A DNA stretch of 64,000 nucleotides from Hanleya hanleyi (GCA_036873755.1 JAVTVY010018793.1:1-64000), one strand, 5' to 3'; positions 46,449 through 58,112 are shown, counted from the first letter of the stretch. Numbers and translations: made by a program. The notes: generated from the letters alone by a model not told the origin.

Positions 46449-49400
46449 ATGGATAAAACAACACTCTATCTACTTCTTATTGTAATGGCAAGTATTAGTT
46501 CGGTACGGTTTGGAACTTTGAATACCAATGGGCTTCGTGACGGGAATAAAAAAGCCCAGGTCCGTGATTTCGTTTTTGACAACGAAATTGACATATTGTT
46601 TTTGCAAGAAACGCATTTTGAGAACTTTAAGGACACAAAAGGATTAAATATACCGTGTGATTCTGGGTGGGCTTATGGCTCAACCCAGAGTTGTGGTGTT
46701 GGTATTTTAATTCGATATACGGTGGAGTGCACAATTAAATCTGTACAGAGATGTCCGGAAGGCAGATTTGTTGTAATGAAAGCCATTATCAATAACACTG
46801 CGTTAAATTTAGTTTGTGTGTATGCCCCTAATTGTGCAACTGAAAGAAAAGCATTTATCAAAAGAATAGATAAACTAATTTCTGGTAATGAAATTATTGT
46901 CCTTGGTGGTGATTTCAATTTTATTGAAAATAATATCTTTGACAAAGAAGGTGGTAATATGAATGCAAGAAACGATGGAAAGGAGGAAATTGATTCTTTG
47001 AAGAGAGATTTTAACATTGCTGATATCTTTAGGAAGATTCACCCCCAAAAGAAAGTGTATACTTGGTGCAGGGGCCAAATTGCTAGCCGGCTTGACCGAT
47101 TTTATTTGTCTAATGTTGTACATAAGTCTGTGACTGCTTCAGATGTTATACATGTTTCATTTTCTGACCATTCGTGTGCCTTTTATGATGTATGTTTTGA
47201 CAATGTGATCACGTGGGGTCCAAGTTATTGGAAATGCAATATCTCCTATTTGTCCGATGATGAGCTGATATTAACTATTCAAGATATTTATGAGGATATC
47301 TTTACTGGGAATAATATGTCAAACATTGTTGCACAGTGGGATGAATTTAAGGATAAATGTAAAGAGGAAATTCGTAAGTATTCTGTTGGTAAATCTTCTG
47401 CCAAAAGGATCAAGATTCGGGATCTCAACAGAACCCTAAATGAATTGAAATGTGACCCTGTCGCTAATAAGGATGATATTGTAAATATTACAACGATGAT
47501 AAATGCTTTGTATGATGAACAAAGGAAAGGCTTGATTATACGGGCAAAGGCTGTTCACTTTGAGAAAAGCGAAAAACCTTCTAGATATTTTATTAGACGG
47601 GAAGCTGGACGGGGAAAAAGAAAGTTAATAAAAAAAATATGTTGTCATAATAGTCCGTCCACTTCTCATGAATGCCAGAATCATATCTCTGACTGTATTT
47701 TGTCTTATTATAAACAATTGTATTCAAGGCAGGAGATTGATAGTGAGTGCCAAGATGAATTTTTGTCTCATTTACCGCAACTTACTGATGATTATAAAGA
47801 GTTATGTGAGGGAGTGTTGAGTGAAAATGAGTTGTTTTCTGCCCTACTAAGTATGCGTAAGCATAAGAGTCCAGGAAGTGATGGCTTGCCCGCTGAGTTT
47901 TATGTCCAATTCTGGCCCCTTGTTGGTAAGACCTTCACAGAAGTTGTTAACACTTGTTTTCAGAATGGTTCTCTAAGCCAAAGTCAGAGAGTCGGGTTAA
48001 TAACTTTGTTATGTAAAGACCCAGATCAGTCGGAGTTTATCAAAAATTGGAGGCCAATTAGTTTGCTCAACACAGATTACAAAATTATATCTAAGGCCCT
48101 GTGTAATCGCCTTAAAGGCGTCATAGATTCGGTCGTCATGCAAAACCAAACTTGTGGCGTACCTAACAGAAGTATTTTTGACAACTTACACCTTTTACGG
48201 AATACATACGACTATGTAGAACAAAAAGACATTCCTGCTTGTTTTCTTAATTTGGATCAAGAAAAAGCTTTTGATCGTGTGGATTGGTCGTTTTTGTTCA
48301 AATGTTTGAAAATGTATAATCTTGGTGCTGATTTTCAACGATGGATTGAATTGTTGTATACAGATATATATAGCAGTATTATTGTTAACGGACATATTAC
48401 TGACAAGTTCGCTTTGTCTCGTGGAGTTAGACAGGGCTGCGGAATATCACCGTTATTGTACATATTGTCGTTAGAGCCGTTTATAGCTGATATAAGGAAT
48501 TCTGATGCTATTAAGGGCGTTAAAATGCCCGGTACAAAGAAAGTGGCAAAAATAACGGCCTTTGCAGATGATGCCACGGTTATGGTTTCTGAGGAAAGTT
48601 CAGTTCCTCCTATTGTTACGCTATCACAAAGGTATGGAAAAGCGTCTGGTGCCAAACTTAACTTGGATAAAAGTACAGCTCTACCGATTGGCAAGTTTGA
48701 TGAACAGGTGGCTTCAGAAGCTGGTTTCAAAATTGTTGATAGTGCTAAGATTTGTGGCATTTTCTTTGGTGAAAACAGCGAGGAACTGAACTCTGCTCGT
48801 GTACGTAATAAAGTTAACAAGGCTATAGGCTCATGGACTGGGAGATACCTAACGTTAAGAGGTAAAGCTGTCTTAGTCAACACTGTCGCACTGGCAATGT
48901 TATGGTTCTCCGCTCAATGCATTATGCTACCCCAGAAGTGTGTTAAACAATGTTGCCAGTCTGTTTTTAGATTTGTATGGGATAGCAAACCCGAAGGCTT
49001 AAAAAGAAGCGTAATGTTTAATGATTTTTCTAAAGGAGGTTTGAAGATACAATGCATTGAATGTAAGCTAAAAACATTTGCTGTTAGACATGTTTTGAAA
49101 TTATTGTATGGGACTACCGCTGACTGGAAATATTACGTCATCTATTGGTTGGGTTTGTCCTTGAGGCGTCTTAGGCCGGATTTTGCCAAGGTTACTATTC
49201 CTCATTCTGACACGAGATCTCCGTTTTATGACTTTGTCTGGAAAGCTTGGAAAGAGTTTTATGATGGTAATCCGTTGCCTAATATAATGTATACAAGTCG
49301 GTATATTTACAATGTGTTCCTTAGTAAGATTGTTGAAGTACCTCGTGTAATGGTAGTAGCTCCTCAGCTTTCATGGAGAGAAATTTGGAAGGGAGTCTTT

Positions 49401-49928
49401 CATGATTTCTTGGACCATAACTTGGTTAATTTCTCGTTCAAGCTGGTTCATAACATTCTACCGGTTAAAGAACGATTATTAAGAAGGCATATTGCCACGG
49501 ATGATAAATGTGTTTTCTGTTCTGAAAGTGAAACGCAGAAGCATTTGTTTTTAGAGTGTGAAATGATCATCGAAGTGTTTGAGGAATTTAGAAGACTTTT
49601 TATGTTGTATGGGAATTTTTTCCCAAATTTTGACGAAACAAGTATGATTCATAAATTACTTGATAATCACCTGTCACGCCATGAATATGCTGTTTATTTG
49701 TATATGATCAGTGCTATACAATTTAATGTATGGTGTGCGAGAAACGAAATAATTTTTAAGCAAGTAGATAGATCTAAGAATAGTATTGTGGCAACGACTA
49801 AATCTATGATTAAAACTAGGTTATATGTGGATTTCTGGCGTTTAGATCGTCGCACATTCATTAAAGTGTGGTGTAAAAATAATATAATCTGTAGAATTCG
49901 TGATTCTCAATTGTACTGTAGATTATAG
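46449..49928 (+). CDS. LINE-A ORF2 (copy 2), intact endonuclease/reverse transcriptase
   Basis: 1159 aa from the ATG at 46449; the open frame extends upstream into the end of ORF1 without an ATG. By family knowledge the protein nicks target DNA and copies the element RNA from the nick. Residues 5-20 are hydrophobic (TLYLLLIVMASIS). APE-type endonuclease: LNTNGLRDG (about 24), LFLQETHF (about 50), GGDFN (about 152), SDHS (about 239). RT: KSPGSDGLP (about 472), NWRPISLLN (about 532), LNLDQEKAFDRV (about 600), RGVRQGC (about 657), catalytic FADD (705-708). C-terminal zinc finger CVFCSESETQKH then C near 1021. The layout matches L1/Tx1-group ORF2. All key residues are present, so it looks catalytically competent. 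Confidence 0.92.
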   Translation: MDKTTLYLLLIVMASISSVRFGTLNTNGLRDGNKKAQVRDFVFDNEIDILFLQETHFENFKDTKGLNIPCDSGWAYGSTQSCGVGILIRYTVECTIKSVQRCPEGRFVVMKAIINNTALNLVCVYAPNCATERKAFIKRIDKLISGNEIIVLGGDFNFIENNIFDKEGGNMNARNDGKEEIDSLKRDFNIADIFRKIHPQKKVYTWCRGQIASRLDRFYLSNVVHKSVTASDVIHVSFSDHSCAFYDVCFDNVITWGPSYWKCNISYLSDDELILTIQDIYEDIFTGNNMSNIVAQWDEFKDKCKEEIRKYSVGKSSAKRIKIRDLNRTLNELKCDPVANKDDIVNITTMINALYDEQRKGLIIRAKAVHFEKSEKPSRYFIRREAGRGKRKLIKKICCHNSPSTSHECQNHISDCILSYYKQLYSRQEIDSECQDEFLSHLPQLTDDYKELCEGVLSENELFSALLSMRKHKSPGSDGLPAEFYVQFWPLVGKTFTEVVNTCFQNGSLSQSQRVGLITLLCKDPDQSEFIKNWRPISLLNTDYKIISKALCNRLKGVIDSVVMQNQTCGVPNRSIFDNLHLLRNTYDYVEQKDIPACFLNLDQEKAFDRVDWSFLFKCLKMYNLGADFQRWIELLYTDIYSSIIVNGHITDKFALSRGVRQGCGISPLLYILSLEPFIADIRNSDAIKGVKMPGTKKVAKITAFADDATVMVSEESSVPPIVTLSQRYGKASGAKLNLDKSTALPIGKFDEQVASEAGFKIVDSAKICGIFFGENSEELNSARVRNKVNKAIGSWTGRYLTLRGKAVLVNTVALAMLWFSAQCIMLPQKCVKQCCQSVFRFVWDSKPEGLKRSVMFNDFSKGGLKIQCIECKLKTFAVRHVLKLLYGTTADWKYYVIYWLGLSLRRLRPDFAKVTIPHSDTRSPFYDFVWKAWKEFYDGNPLPNIMYTSRYIYNVFLSKIVEVPRVMVVAPQLSWREIWKGVFHDFLDHNLVNFSFKLVHNILPVKERLLRRHIATDDKCVFCSESETQKHLFLECEMIIEVFEEFRRLFMLYGNFFPNFDETSMIHKLLDNHLSRHEYAVYLYMISAIQFNVWCARNEIIFKQVDRSKNSIVATTKSMIKTRLYVDFWRLDRRTFIKVWCKNNIICRIRDSQLYCRL

Positions 49929-50908
49929 CCTATGATTGACCCTACTTTGGCTACTATGATGTTATAGTGCAGTAGAATCAATTATCTGTGATATTATTTA
50001 TTTTAGTACTCTACTGCGAAAACTGATGTACAAATGTCTTGTTATAAGTGAATAAATTATTTTATTTTCAAAAGAAAAAAAATAATTCTGACAGCTCTTC
50101 AAATCCTTTTCGCGGGAGTGCAAGACAAGCTGCAAATGAGCGGCACTCTGAGAATCCACTAATGGGTTGATGGAAAGCAAATATGGCGCCGTGCTGTCAA
50201 ATCCGTGCTTACAAATCTTGGGTGAGTAGCAGATATTAGAAAAATACAACTATGGTAAAAACTATGATAATTCATGTATATTTTGCAGATTAGCAGCTAT
50301 AAGGAAGGATGCGACAATTATAAGTCCATGTCCTCAGGCGCTCTATAAGCTGGGCCGACAGAATACATCTCAAACTATTAGTCTGCTTTGTTTGTCTTCC
50401 CGAGTAGTGATATCAACACAAAGTTATGCTCATGAATGATATTTAAAATTTCATACTAACTTGGCTTTCATACTTGTCTTAATAGTCTCCTATAATCCTG
50501 ACATGCCTTGTGATACTTTTCGCGGGAATGCAATACAAATTGGGGGCCAGTGGCACTCTGCGAATGTGAGGTGATGGAAAGCAAATATAGCGCCGTGCTT
50601 TCACATCCTGGGTGAGTAGCAGATTCTTGTAGGGGAATTACGGCTAGGGTATAGACTATGATAATTCAATCACTTATCACAATTTGTAACATGACTGAAT
50701 AACACAACAAGGAGCACTAATATATTGTCTATGCAATTAGCTATAAAAGAAGAATGCGAAAATGAGGAATATCTTGGAAGTTTTTTTTTAAATATGTTGG
50801 CAACAATTTGACAGCTGTAATTATCAAAGCATTTACAGAGGGGTGATGGAAAATCAGATATCAAAATCGTGACATCGTCATTGTCATCTGAAGATAAAAA
50901 GAAATACA

Positions 50909-50980
50909 GGGCTCGTCCGGGATTTGAACCCGGGACCTCTCGCACCCAAAGCGAGAATCATACCCCTAGACCAACGAGCC
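50909..50980 (-). tRNA. tRNA-Pro (anticodon UGG)
   Basis: Exact consensus copy; oligo-T terminator at 50896-50900. Confidence 0.95.
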
Positions 50981-52449
50981 GTTGTGCTTATATTTTCCGA
51001 TAAAACCTTATGAATCCTTAGGTCATAACACCAACTGCAGTCGGTATGCAACAGCTGCCAATGGCTTTTTCAGATCAATGTCCTTAGTTGCTCTAAGGTT
51101 GGCCACAAGAAGACTTCGCAAACTCTTCGACTGAATTGTATGAGTTCCCCAGAATTAATGTCAACAGAAAGATATGCTCATAAATGTTATTTAAATTCCA
51201 AAATGAATCGCATAAGTTATTAGTCCTTATGCAAAACTACTAGTACAGGCCACACATTGCTGGTTTAACAATGATGGTTTTCTTTCGAAATTCCACGCTG
51301 TGGCGAAGAATTGAACGTTTCCTCTCAACAGAGAACTTGGCCGTTAATCATCGTCATGGAGTGCATGCAACTCGGCCTTGATCTGACACTGGCAAGTACG
51401 AGCGAGCATAAAACGGAAACCGAAGTTTACTGTGAAAACCAAGGATTTAGACAAGCATGCCGCTGACCCTGCACAATATAAAATAAGCCCTCGCAAAATT
51501 ACCTGGGTGTTTAATAGCCCTCGACAGAACCTGCATACGAAGATTGCTAAAGCTCGGTATGGGTGAGGCTTATCGTCGAATCTTTTTTGGGATGTGAGCT
51601 GACCAACGTAATCCGAATTGTCTACTATAATTCTGACAGTTCTTCAAATCCTTTTCGCGGGAGTGCAAGACAAGCTGCAAATGAGCGCACTCTGAGAATC
51701 CACTAATGGGTTGATGGAAAGCAAATATGGCGCCGTGCTGTCAAATCCGTGCTTACAAATCTTGGGTGAGTAGCAGATATTAGAAAAATACAACTATGGT
51801 AAAAACTATGATAATTCATGTATATTTCTCCAGGTTAGCAGCTATAAGGATGGATGCGACAATTATAAGTCAATGTCCTCAGGCGCTCTATAAGCTGGGC
51901 CGACAGAATACATCTCAAACAATTAGTCTGCTTTGTGTTCCCGAGTAGTGATATCAACACAAAGTTATGCTCATGCATGATATTTAAAATTTCATACTAA
52001 CTTGACTTTCATACTTGTCTTAATAGTCTCCTATAATCCTGACATGCCTTGTGATACTTTTCGCGGGAATGCAATACAAATTGGGGACCAGTGGCACTCT
52101 GCGAATGTGAGGTGATGGAAAGCAAATATAGCGCCGTGCTTTCACATCCTGGGTGAGTGGCAGATTCTTGTTGGAAAATTACGGCTAGGGTATAGACTAT
52201 GATAATTCAATCACTTATCACAATTTGTAACATGACTGAATAACACAACAAGGAGCACTAATATATTGTCTATGCAATTAGCTATAAAAGAAGAATGCGA
52301 AAATGAGGAATATCGTGGAAGGTTTTTTTTAAATATGTTGGCAACAATTTGACAGCTGTAATTATCAAAGCATTCACAGAGGGGTGATGGAAAATCAGAT
52401 ATCAAAATCGTGACATCGTCATTGTCATCTGAAGATAAAAAGAAATACA
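50981..52449. repeat. tRNA-Pro array spacer, unit 18 (long form)
   Basis: No gene seen. Counterpart of unit 14, sharing CTGCCAATGGC and the ATGCATGATATT variant (near 51973; also near 32811 and 60215). Confidence 0.85.
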
Positions 52450-52521
52450 GGGCTCGTCCGGGATTTGAACCCGGGACCTCTCGCACCCAAAGCGAGAATC
52501 ATACCCCTAGACCAACGAGCC
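52450..52521 (-). tRNA. tRNA-Pro (anticodon UGG)
   Basis: Exact consensus copy; oligo-T terminator at 52437-52441. Its neighbour spacer has the TGTAGGCGG marker but the T loop is normal. Confidence 0.95.
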
Positions 52522-53394
52522 GTTGTGCTTATATTTTCCGATAAAACTTTATGAATCATTAGGTCATAACACCAACTGTAGGCGGTATGCAACAGCTGGC
52601 AATGTTTTTTTTTCAGATCAATGTCCTCAGTTGCTCTAAGGTTGGCCACAAGAAGAATTTGCAAACTCTTCGACTGAATTGTATGAGTTCCCCAGAATTA
52701 ATATCAACAGAAAGATATGCTCATAAATGTTATTTAAGTTCCAAAATGAATTGCATAAGTTAATAGTCCTTATGCAAAACTACTAGTACAGGCCACACAT
52801 TGCAGGTTTAACAATGCTGGTTTTCTTTCGAAATTCCACGCTGTGGCGAAGAATTGAACGTTTCTTCTCAACAGAGAACTTGGCCGTTAATCATCGTCAT
52901 GGAGTGCATGCAACTCGGCCTTGATCTGACACTGGCAAGTACAAGCGAGCATAAAACGGAAACCGAAGTTTACTGTGAAAACCAAGGATTTAGAAAAGCA
53001 TGCCGCTGATCCTGCACAATATAAAATAAGCCCTCGCAAAATTACCTGGGTGCTAAAGCTCGGTATGGGTGAGGCTTATCGCCGGATCTTTTTGGGGATG
53101 TGAGCTGACCAACATAATCAGAATTGTCTTCTATAATTCTGACAGCTCTTCAAATCCTTTTCGCGGGAGTGCAAGACAAGCTGGAAATGAGCGGCACTCT
53201 GAGAATCCACTAATGGGTTGATGGAAAGCAAATATGGCGCCGTGCTGTCAAATCCGTGCTTACAAATCTTGGGTGAGTAGCAGATATTAAGTAAGAGTTG
53301 TAGCCTTCATAGAGTAAAGACGTGTTAGCACATTGCTCTGCGACAACAACAACAACAACAACACCTGCAAATCCGTGGAATACTAGTTTTGAAG

Positions 53395-53616
53395 ATGTCG
53401 AAACCAGTGAAGTACACCCCACGTATCAAGCCAGATCGTACATTGTCTGTATGTATATCCAGTAAAACGCCTGGTGCATTTTCAGGAGCCTACCATAGAG
53501 ATTTTATTCCTGTTTTGTCTCAACTGGGGCTGCACACAATGCTTTGCTGTCAAAGGATAGTTTCAAGTTGGGAGAAGCTGAGTGGAATATTGTGGCGGCT
53601 ACATCTTTTTACATGA
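53395..53616 (+). pseudogene. LINE-A ORF1 N-terminus (copy 3), truncated by deletion
   Basis: From the normal ORF1 ATG the first 42 or so residues match copy 2. Then a 76-bp deletion at 53519/53520, between two GTC triplets, shifts the frame and a stop follows at 53616. The zinc knuckles are not reached in this frame. Confidence 0.85.
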
Positions 53617-56600
53617 ATGTGACGGCGCATTGGGCTCCGGACGAGATGTCTGACGACATGATTTCCGACGCTATGAGACCATACGGAGAGTGCCAGGGAG
53701 TAACCAAACCGTGTTGTTCTGACGAAGAATTGGAGCATGTTCGCACTGGAATTCGTGTATACAGATTTAAATGCCACAAGACTCGGTATGTACCAAACTT
53801 TATCAACTTTGGCGGGGATATTGTGATGTTCACGTTTCCTGGGCAAGTTTCCGAATGTCGCAAATGTGGCCAGCAACATCACATAGCTCCCCAGTGTCAA
53901 GCTAAATGGTGTGAAAATTGCGATGGATTCTCTCCACATGATAATCCACATACTGCAATCAATTGTCCGGAAAATTGCAGAATTTGCCAGTCAGAGGAGC
54001 ATTCCAGCGCGTATTGTTGTGCCAAGAACTTCTCATACGCCGCGACGTTGAAAAGGCCTACTTCCAAACCAAGCGGTCCTAGGGAGCCTAGCGGACCTAG
54101 CGAGGACGAGGGGGAAATTGATGTTGTTGGATTTAGTGATGATGAAGAGCAGTGTATGGAACGAGTATGCTTTAATGAGAATGGGAGAGAAATTGATGAC
54201 GAAGATAAATCCGAGAATTCGGATATGGAGATAGGAGATTGGGCTGAAGTGCAAAATGATAATTTGAGAGAGGACGATATATCTGATCGTCCTCCGGCCG
54301 GTGATTCTAACCCTGTAGAATCCCCAACAACTACAACAGTCCAGGTACACGCTGAAAAGGCCCCAACAACTACAGTAGTCCAGGTGCATGCTGAGCAGTC
54401 TGATGGATTGCCTGCCAGTAAGAAACAAAAGAGCACGAAATCTTCCACAAAGGCTGCGGGGTCTTCTGAGCCAACAGAACAGACAAACAAAGGCGTGAGT
54501 ATGATTTCAGAATTGACTGAGCTAATTACTCCAATGCCTTCCCAGGAAGACAATGACTCAAGTTTGTTGTGGGAGTTAAATTCGGAGAAAGAAAAGCTTT
54601 TCACAGCGGGCGAGAAAGAACAAAGAGAAGAAAGAGAAGAACTAGTGCAAACGAATAAGAATGACTGTTTTCCCTTCACATTCACAACAATGGATAAAAC
54701 AACACTCTATCTACTTCTTATTGTAATGGCAAGTATTAGTTCGGTACGGTTTGGAACTTTGAATACCAATGGGCTTCGTGACGGGAATAAAAAAGCCCAG
54801 GTCCGTGATTTCGTTTTTGACAACGAAATTGACATATTGTTTTTGCAAGAAACGCATTTTGAGAACTTTAAGGACACAAAAGGATTAAATATACCGTGTG
54901 ATTCTGGGTGGGCTTATGGCTCAACCCAGAGTTGTGGTGTTGGTATTTTAATTCGATATACGGTGGAGTGCACAATTAAATCTGTACAGAGATGTCCGGA
55001 AGGCAGATTTGTTGTAATGAAAGCCATTATCAATAACACTGCGTTAAATTTAGTTTGTGTGTATGCCCCTAATTGTGCAACTGAAAGAAAAGCATTTATC
55101 AAAAGAATAGATAAACTAATTTCTGGTAATGAAATTATTGTCCTTGGTGGTGATTTCAATTTTATTGAAAATAATATCTTTGACAAAGAAGGTGGTAATA
55201 TGAATGCAAGAAACGATGGAAAGGAGGAAATTGATTCTTTGAAGAGAGATTTTAACATTGCTGATATCTTTAAGAAGATTCACCCCCAAAAGAAAGTGTA
55301 TACTTGGTGCAGGGGCCAAATTGCTAGCCGGCTTGACCGATTTTATTTGTCTAATGTTGTACATAAGTCTGTGACTGCTTCAGATGTTATACATGTTTCA
55401 TTTTCTGACCATTCGTGTGCCTTTTATGATGTATGTTTTGACAATGTGATCACGTGGGGTCCAAGTTATTGGAAATGCAATATCTCCTATTTGTCCGATG
55501 ATGAGCTGATATTAACTATTCAAGATATTTATGAGGATATCTTTACTGGGAATAATATGTCAAACATTGTTGCACAGTGGGATGAATTTAAGGATAAATG
55601 TAAAGAGGAAATTCGTAAGTATTCTGTTGGTAAATCTTCTGCCAAAAGGATCAAGATTCGGGATCTCAACAGAACCCTAAATGAATTGAAATGTGACCCT
55701 GTCGCTAATAAGGATGATATTGTAAATATTACAACGATGATAAATGCTTTGTATGATGAACAAAGGAAAGGCTTGATTATACGGGCAAAGGCTGTTCACT
55801 TTGAGAAAAGCGAAAAACCTTCTAGATATTTTATTAGACGGGAAGCTGGACGGGGAAAAAGAAAGTTAATAAAAAAAATATGTTGTCATAATAGTCCGTC
55901 CACTTCTCATGAATGCCAGAATCATATCTCTGACTGTATTTTGTCTTATTATAAACAATTGTATTCAAGGCAGGAGATTGATAGTGAGTGCCAAGATGAA
56001 TTTTTGTCTCATTTACCGCAACTTACTGATGATTATAAAGAGTTATGTGAGGGAGTGTTGAGTGAAAATGAGTTGTTTTCTGCCCTACTAAGTATGCGTA
56101 AGCATAAGAGTCCAGGAAGTGATGGCTTGCCCGCTGAGTTTTATGTCCAATTCTGGCCCCTTGTTGGTAAGACCTTCACAGAAGTTGTTAACACTTGTTT
56201 TCAGAATGGTTCTCTAAGCCAAAGTCAGAGAGTCGGGTTAATAACTTTGTTATGTAAAGACCCAGATCAGTCGGAGTTTATCAAAAATTGGAGGCCAATT
56301 AGTTTGCTCAACACAGATTACAAAATTATATCTAAGGCCCTGTGTAATCGCCTTAAAGGCGTCATAGATTCGGTCGTCATGCAAAACCAAACTTGTGGCG
56401 TACCTAACAGAAGTATTTTTGACAACTTACACCTTTTACGGAATACATACGACTATGTAGAACAAAAAGACATTCCTGCTTGTTTTCTTAATTTGGATCA
56501 AGAAAAAGCTTTTGATCGTGTGGATTGGTCGTTTTTGTTCAAATGTTTGAAAATGTATAATTTTGGTGCTGATTTTCAACGATGGATTGAATTGTTGTAT

Positions 56601-58112
56601 ACAGATATATATAGCAGTATTATTGTTAACGGACATATTACTGACAAGTTCGCTTTGTCTCGTGGAGTTAGACAGGGCTGCGGAATATCACCGTTATTGT
56701 ACATATTGTCGTTAGAGCCGTTTATAGCTGCTATAAGGAATTCTGATGCTATTAAGGGCGTTAAAATGCCCGGTACAAAGAAAGTGGCAAAAATAACGGC
56801 CTTTGCAGATGATGCCACGGTTATGGTTTCTGAGGAAAGTTCAGTTCCTCCTATTGTTACGCTATCACAAAGGTATGGAAAAGCGTCTGGTGCCAAACTT
56901 AACTTGGATAAAAGTACAGCTCTACCGATTGGCAAGTTTGATGAACAGGTGGCTTCAGAAGCTGGTTTCAAAATTGTTGATAGTGCTAAGATTTGTGGCA
57001 TTTTCTTTGGTGAAAACAGCGAGGAACTGAACTCTGCTCGTGTACGTAATAAAGTTAACAAGGCTATAGGCTCATGGACTGGGAGATACCTAACGTTAAG
57101 AGGTAAAGCTGTCTTAGTCAACACTGTCGCACTGGCAATGTTATGGTTCTCCGCTCAATGCATTATGCTACCCCAGAAGTGTGTTAAACAATGTTGCCAG
57201 TCTGTTTTTAGATTTGTATGGGATAGCAAACCCGAAGGCTTAAAAAGAAGCGTAATGTTTAATGATTTTTCTAAAGGAGGTTTGAAGATACAATGCATTG
57301 AATGTAAGCTAAAAACATTTGCTGTTAGACATGTTTTGAAATTATTGTATGGGACTACCGCTGACTGGAAATATTACGTCATCTATTGGTTGGGTTTGTC
57401 CTTGAGGCGTCTTAGGCCGGATTTTGCCAAGGTTACTATTCCTCATTCTGACACGAGATCTCCGTTTTATGACTTTGTCTGGAAAGCTTGGAAAGAGTTT
57501 TATGATGGTAATCCGTTGCCTAATATAATGTATACAAGTCGGTATATTTACAATGTGTTCCTTAGTAAGATTGTTGAAGTACCTCGTGTAATGGTAGTAG
57601 CTCCTCAGCTTTCATGGAGAGAAATTTGGAAGGGAGTCTTTCATGATTTCTTGGACCATAACTTGGTTAATTTCTCATTCAAGCTGGTTCATAACATTCT
57701 ACCGGTTAAAGAACGATTATTAAGAAGGCATATTGCCACGGATGATAAATGTGTGTTCTGTTCTGAAAGTGAAACGCAGAAGCATTTGTTTTTAGAGTGT
57801 GAAATGATCATCGAAGTGTTTGAGGAATTTAGAAGACTTTTTATGTCGTATGGGAATTTTTTCCCAAATTTTGACGAAACAAGTATGATTCATAAATTAC
57901 TTGATAATCACCTGTCACGCCATGAATATGCTGTTTATTTGTATATGATCAGTGCTATACAATTTAATGTATGGTGTGCGAGAAACGAAATAATTTTTAA
58001 GCAAGTAGATAGATCTAAGAATAGTATTGTGGCAACGACTAAATCTATGATTAAAACTAGGTTATATGTGGATTTCTGGCGTTTAGATCGTCGCACATTC
58101 ATTAAAGTGTGA
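53613..58112 (+). CDS. LINE-A copy 3: ORF1 remainder fused in frame to ORF2
   Basis: One open frame of 1499 codons from the first ATG at 53613 (the frame is open from 53544). It has the ORF1 zinc-knuckle, acidic and VQVHAE regions, passes the normal ORF1 stop because 4 bp (AAAT) are inserted at about 54576, and runs straight through the inter-ORF region into the endonuclease, RT (FADD) and zinc finger of ORF2. A TGG to TGA change stops it at 58112, 19 residues short of copy 2. The ORF2 ATG itself is kept (54690). Whether a fusion protein is made is unknown; LINEs normally keep the ORFs separate, so this is probably a chance product of decay. Confidence 0.8.
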   Translation: MNVTAHWAPDEMSDDMISDAMRPYGECQGVTKPCCSDEELEHVRTGIRVYRFKCHKTRYVPNFINFGGDIVMFTFPGQVSECRKCGQQHHIAPQCQAKWCENCDGFSPHDNPHTAINCPENCRICQSEEHSSAYCCAKNFSYAATLKRPTSKPSGPREPSGPSEDEGEIDVVGFSDDEEQCMERVCFNENGREIDDEDKSENSDMEIGDWAEVQNDNLREDDISDRPPAGDSNPVESPTTTTVQVHAEKAPTTTVVQVHAEQSDGLPASKKQKSTKSSTKAAGSSEPTEQTNKGVSMISELTELITPMPSQEDNDSSLLWELNSEKEKLFTAGEKEQREEREELVQTNKNDCFPFTFTTMDKTTLYLLLIVMASISSVRFGTLNTNGLRDGNKKAQVRDFVFDNEIDILFLQETHFENFKDTKGLNIPCDSGWAYGSTQSCGVGILIRYTVECTIKSVQRCPEGRFVVMKAIINNTALNLVCVYAPNCATERKAFIKRIDKLISGNEIIVLGGDFNFIENNIFDKEGGNMNARNDGKEEIDSLKRDFNIADIFKKIHPQKKVYTWCRGQIASRLDRFYLSNVVHKSVTASDVIHVSFSDHSCAFYDVCFDNVITWGPSYWKCNISYLSDDELILTIQDIYEDIFTGNNMSNIVAQWDEFKDKCKEEIRKYSVGKSSAKRIKIRDLNRTLNELKCDPVANKDDIVNITTMINALYDEQRKGLIIRAKAVHFEKSEKPSRYFIRREAGRGKRKLIKKICCHNSPSTSHECQNHISDCILSYYKQLYSRQEIDSECQDEFLSHLPQLTDDYKELCEGVLSENELFSALLSMRKHKSPGSDGLPAEFYVQFWPLVGKTFTEVVNTCFQNGSLSQSQRVGLITLLCKDPDQSEFIKNWRPISLLNTDYKIISKALCNRLKGVIDSVVMQNQTCGVPNRSIFDNLHLLRNTYDYVEQKDIPACFLNLDQEKAFDRVDWSFLFKCLKMYNFGADFQRWIELLYTDIYSSIIVNGHITDKFALSRGVRQGCGISPLLYILSLEPFIAAIRNSDAIKGVKMPGTKKVAKITAFADDATVMVSEESSVPPIVTLSQRYGKASGAKLNLDKSTALPIGKFDEQVASEAGFKIVDSAKICGIFFGENSEELNSARVRNKVNKAIGSWTGRYLTLRGKAVLVNTVALAMLWFSAQCIMLPQKCVKQCCQSVFRFVWDSKPEGLKRSVMFNDFSKGGLKIQCIECKLKTFAVRHVLKLLYGTTADWKYYVIYWLGLSLRRLRPDFAKVTIPHSDTRSPFYDFVWKAWKEFYDGNPLPNIMYTSRYIYNVFLSKIVEVPRVMVVAPQLSWREIWKGVFHDFLDHNLVNFSFKLVHNILPVKERLLRRHIATDDKCVFCSESETQKHLFLECEMIIEVFEEFRRLFMSYGNFFPNFDETSMIHKLLDNHLSRHEYAVYLYMISAIQFNVWCARNEIIFKQVDRSKNSIVATTKSMIKTRLYVDFWRLDRRTFIKV

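Larger units (their letters stand above)
44977..50081 (+). mobile_element. LINE-A copy 2, full length with both ORFs intact
   Basis: 5105 bp with both ORFs open, the 5' UTR, AATAAA and 3' terminus complete. This is the only copy in the window that looks competent on sequence alone. Whether it is transcribed is unknown. Confidence 0.94.
44210..50908. repeat. tRNA-Pro array spacer, unit 17 (short form) holding LINE-A copy 2
   Basis: Same arrangement as unit 13, nearly base for base, including the 156-bp direct repeat around the element. Confidence 0.85.

Noticed and set aside
46452..46510. Signal peptide or membrane anchor at the ORF2 N-terminus
   Set aside because: A hydrophobic start occurs in LINE-A, -B and -D, but part of it is the first strand of the endonuclease fold; LINE ORF2 proteins are not secreted.
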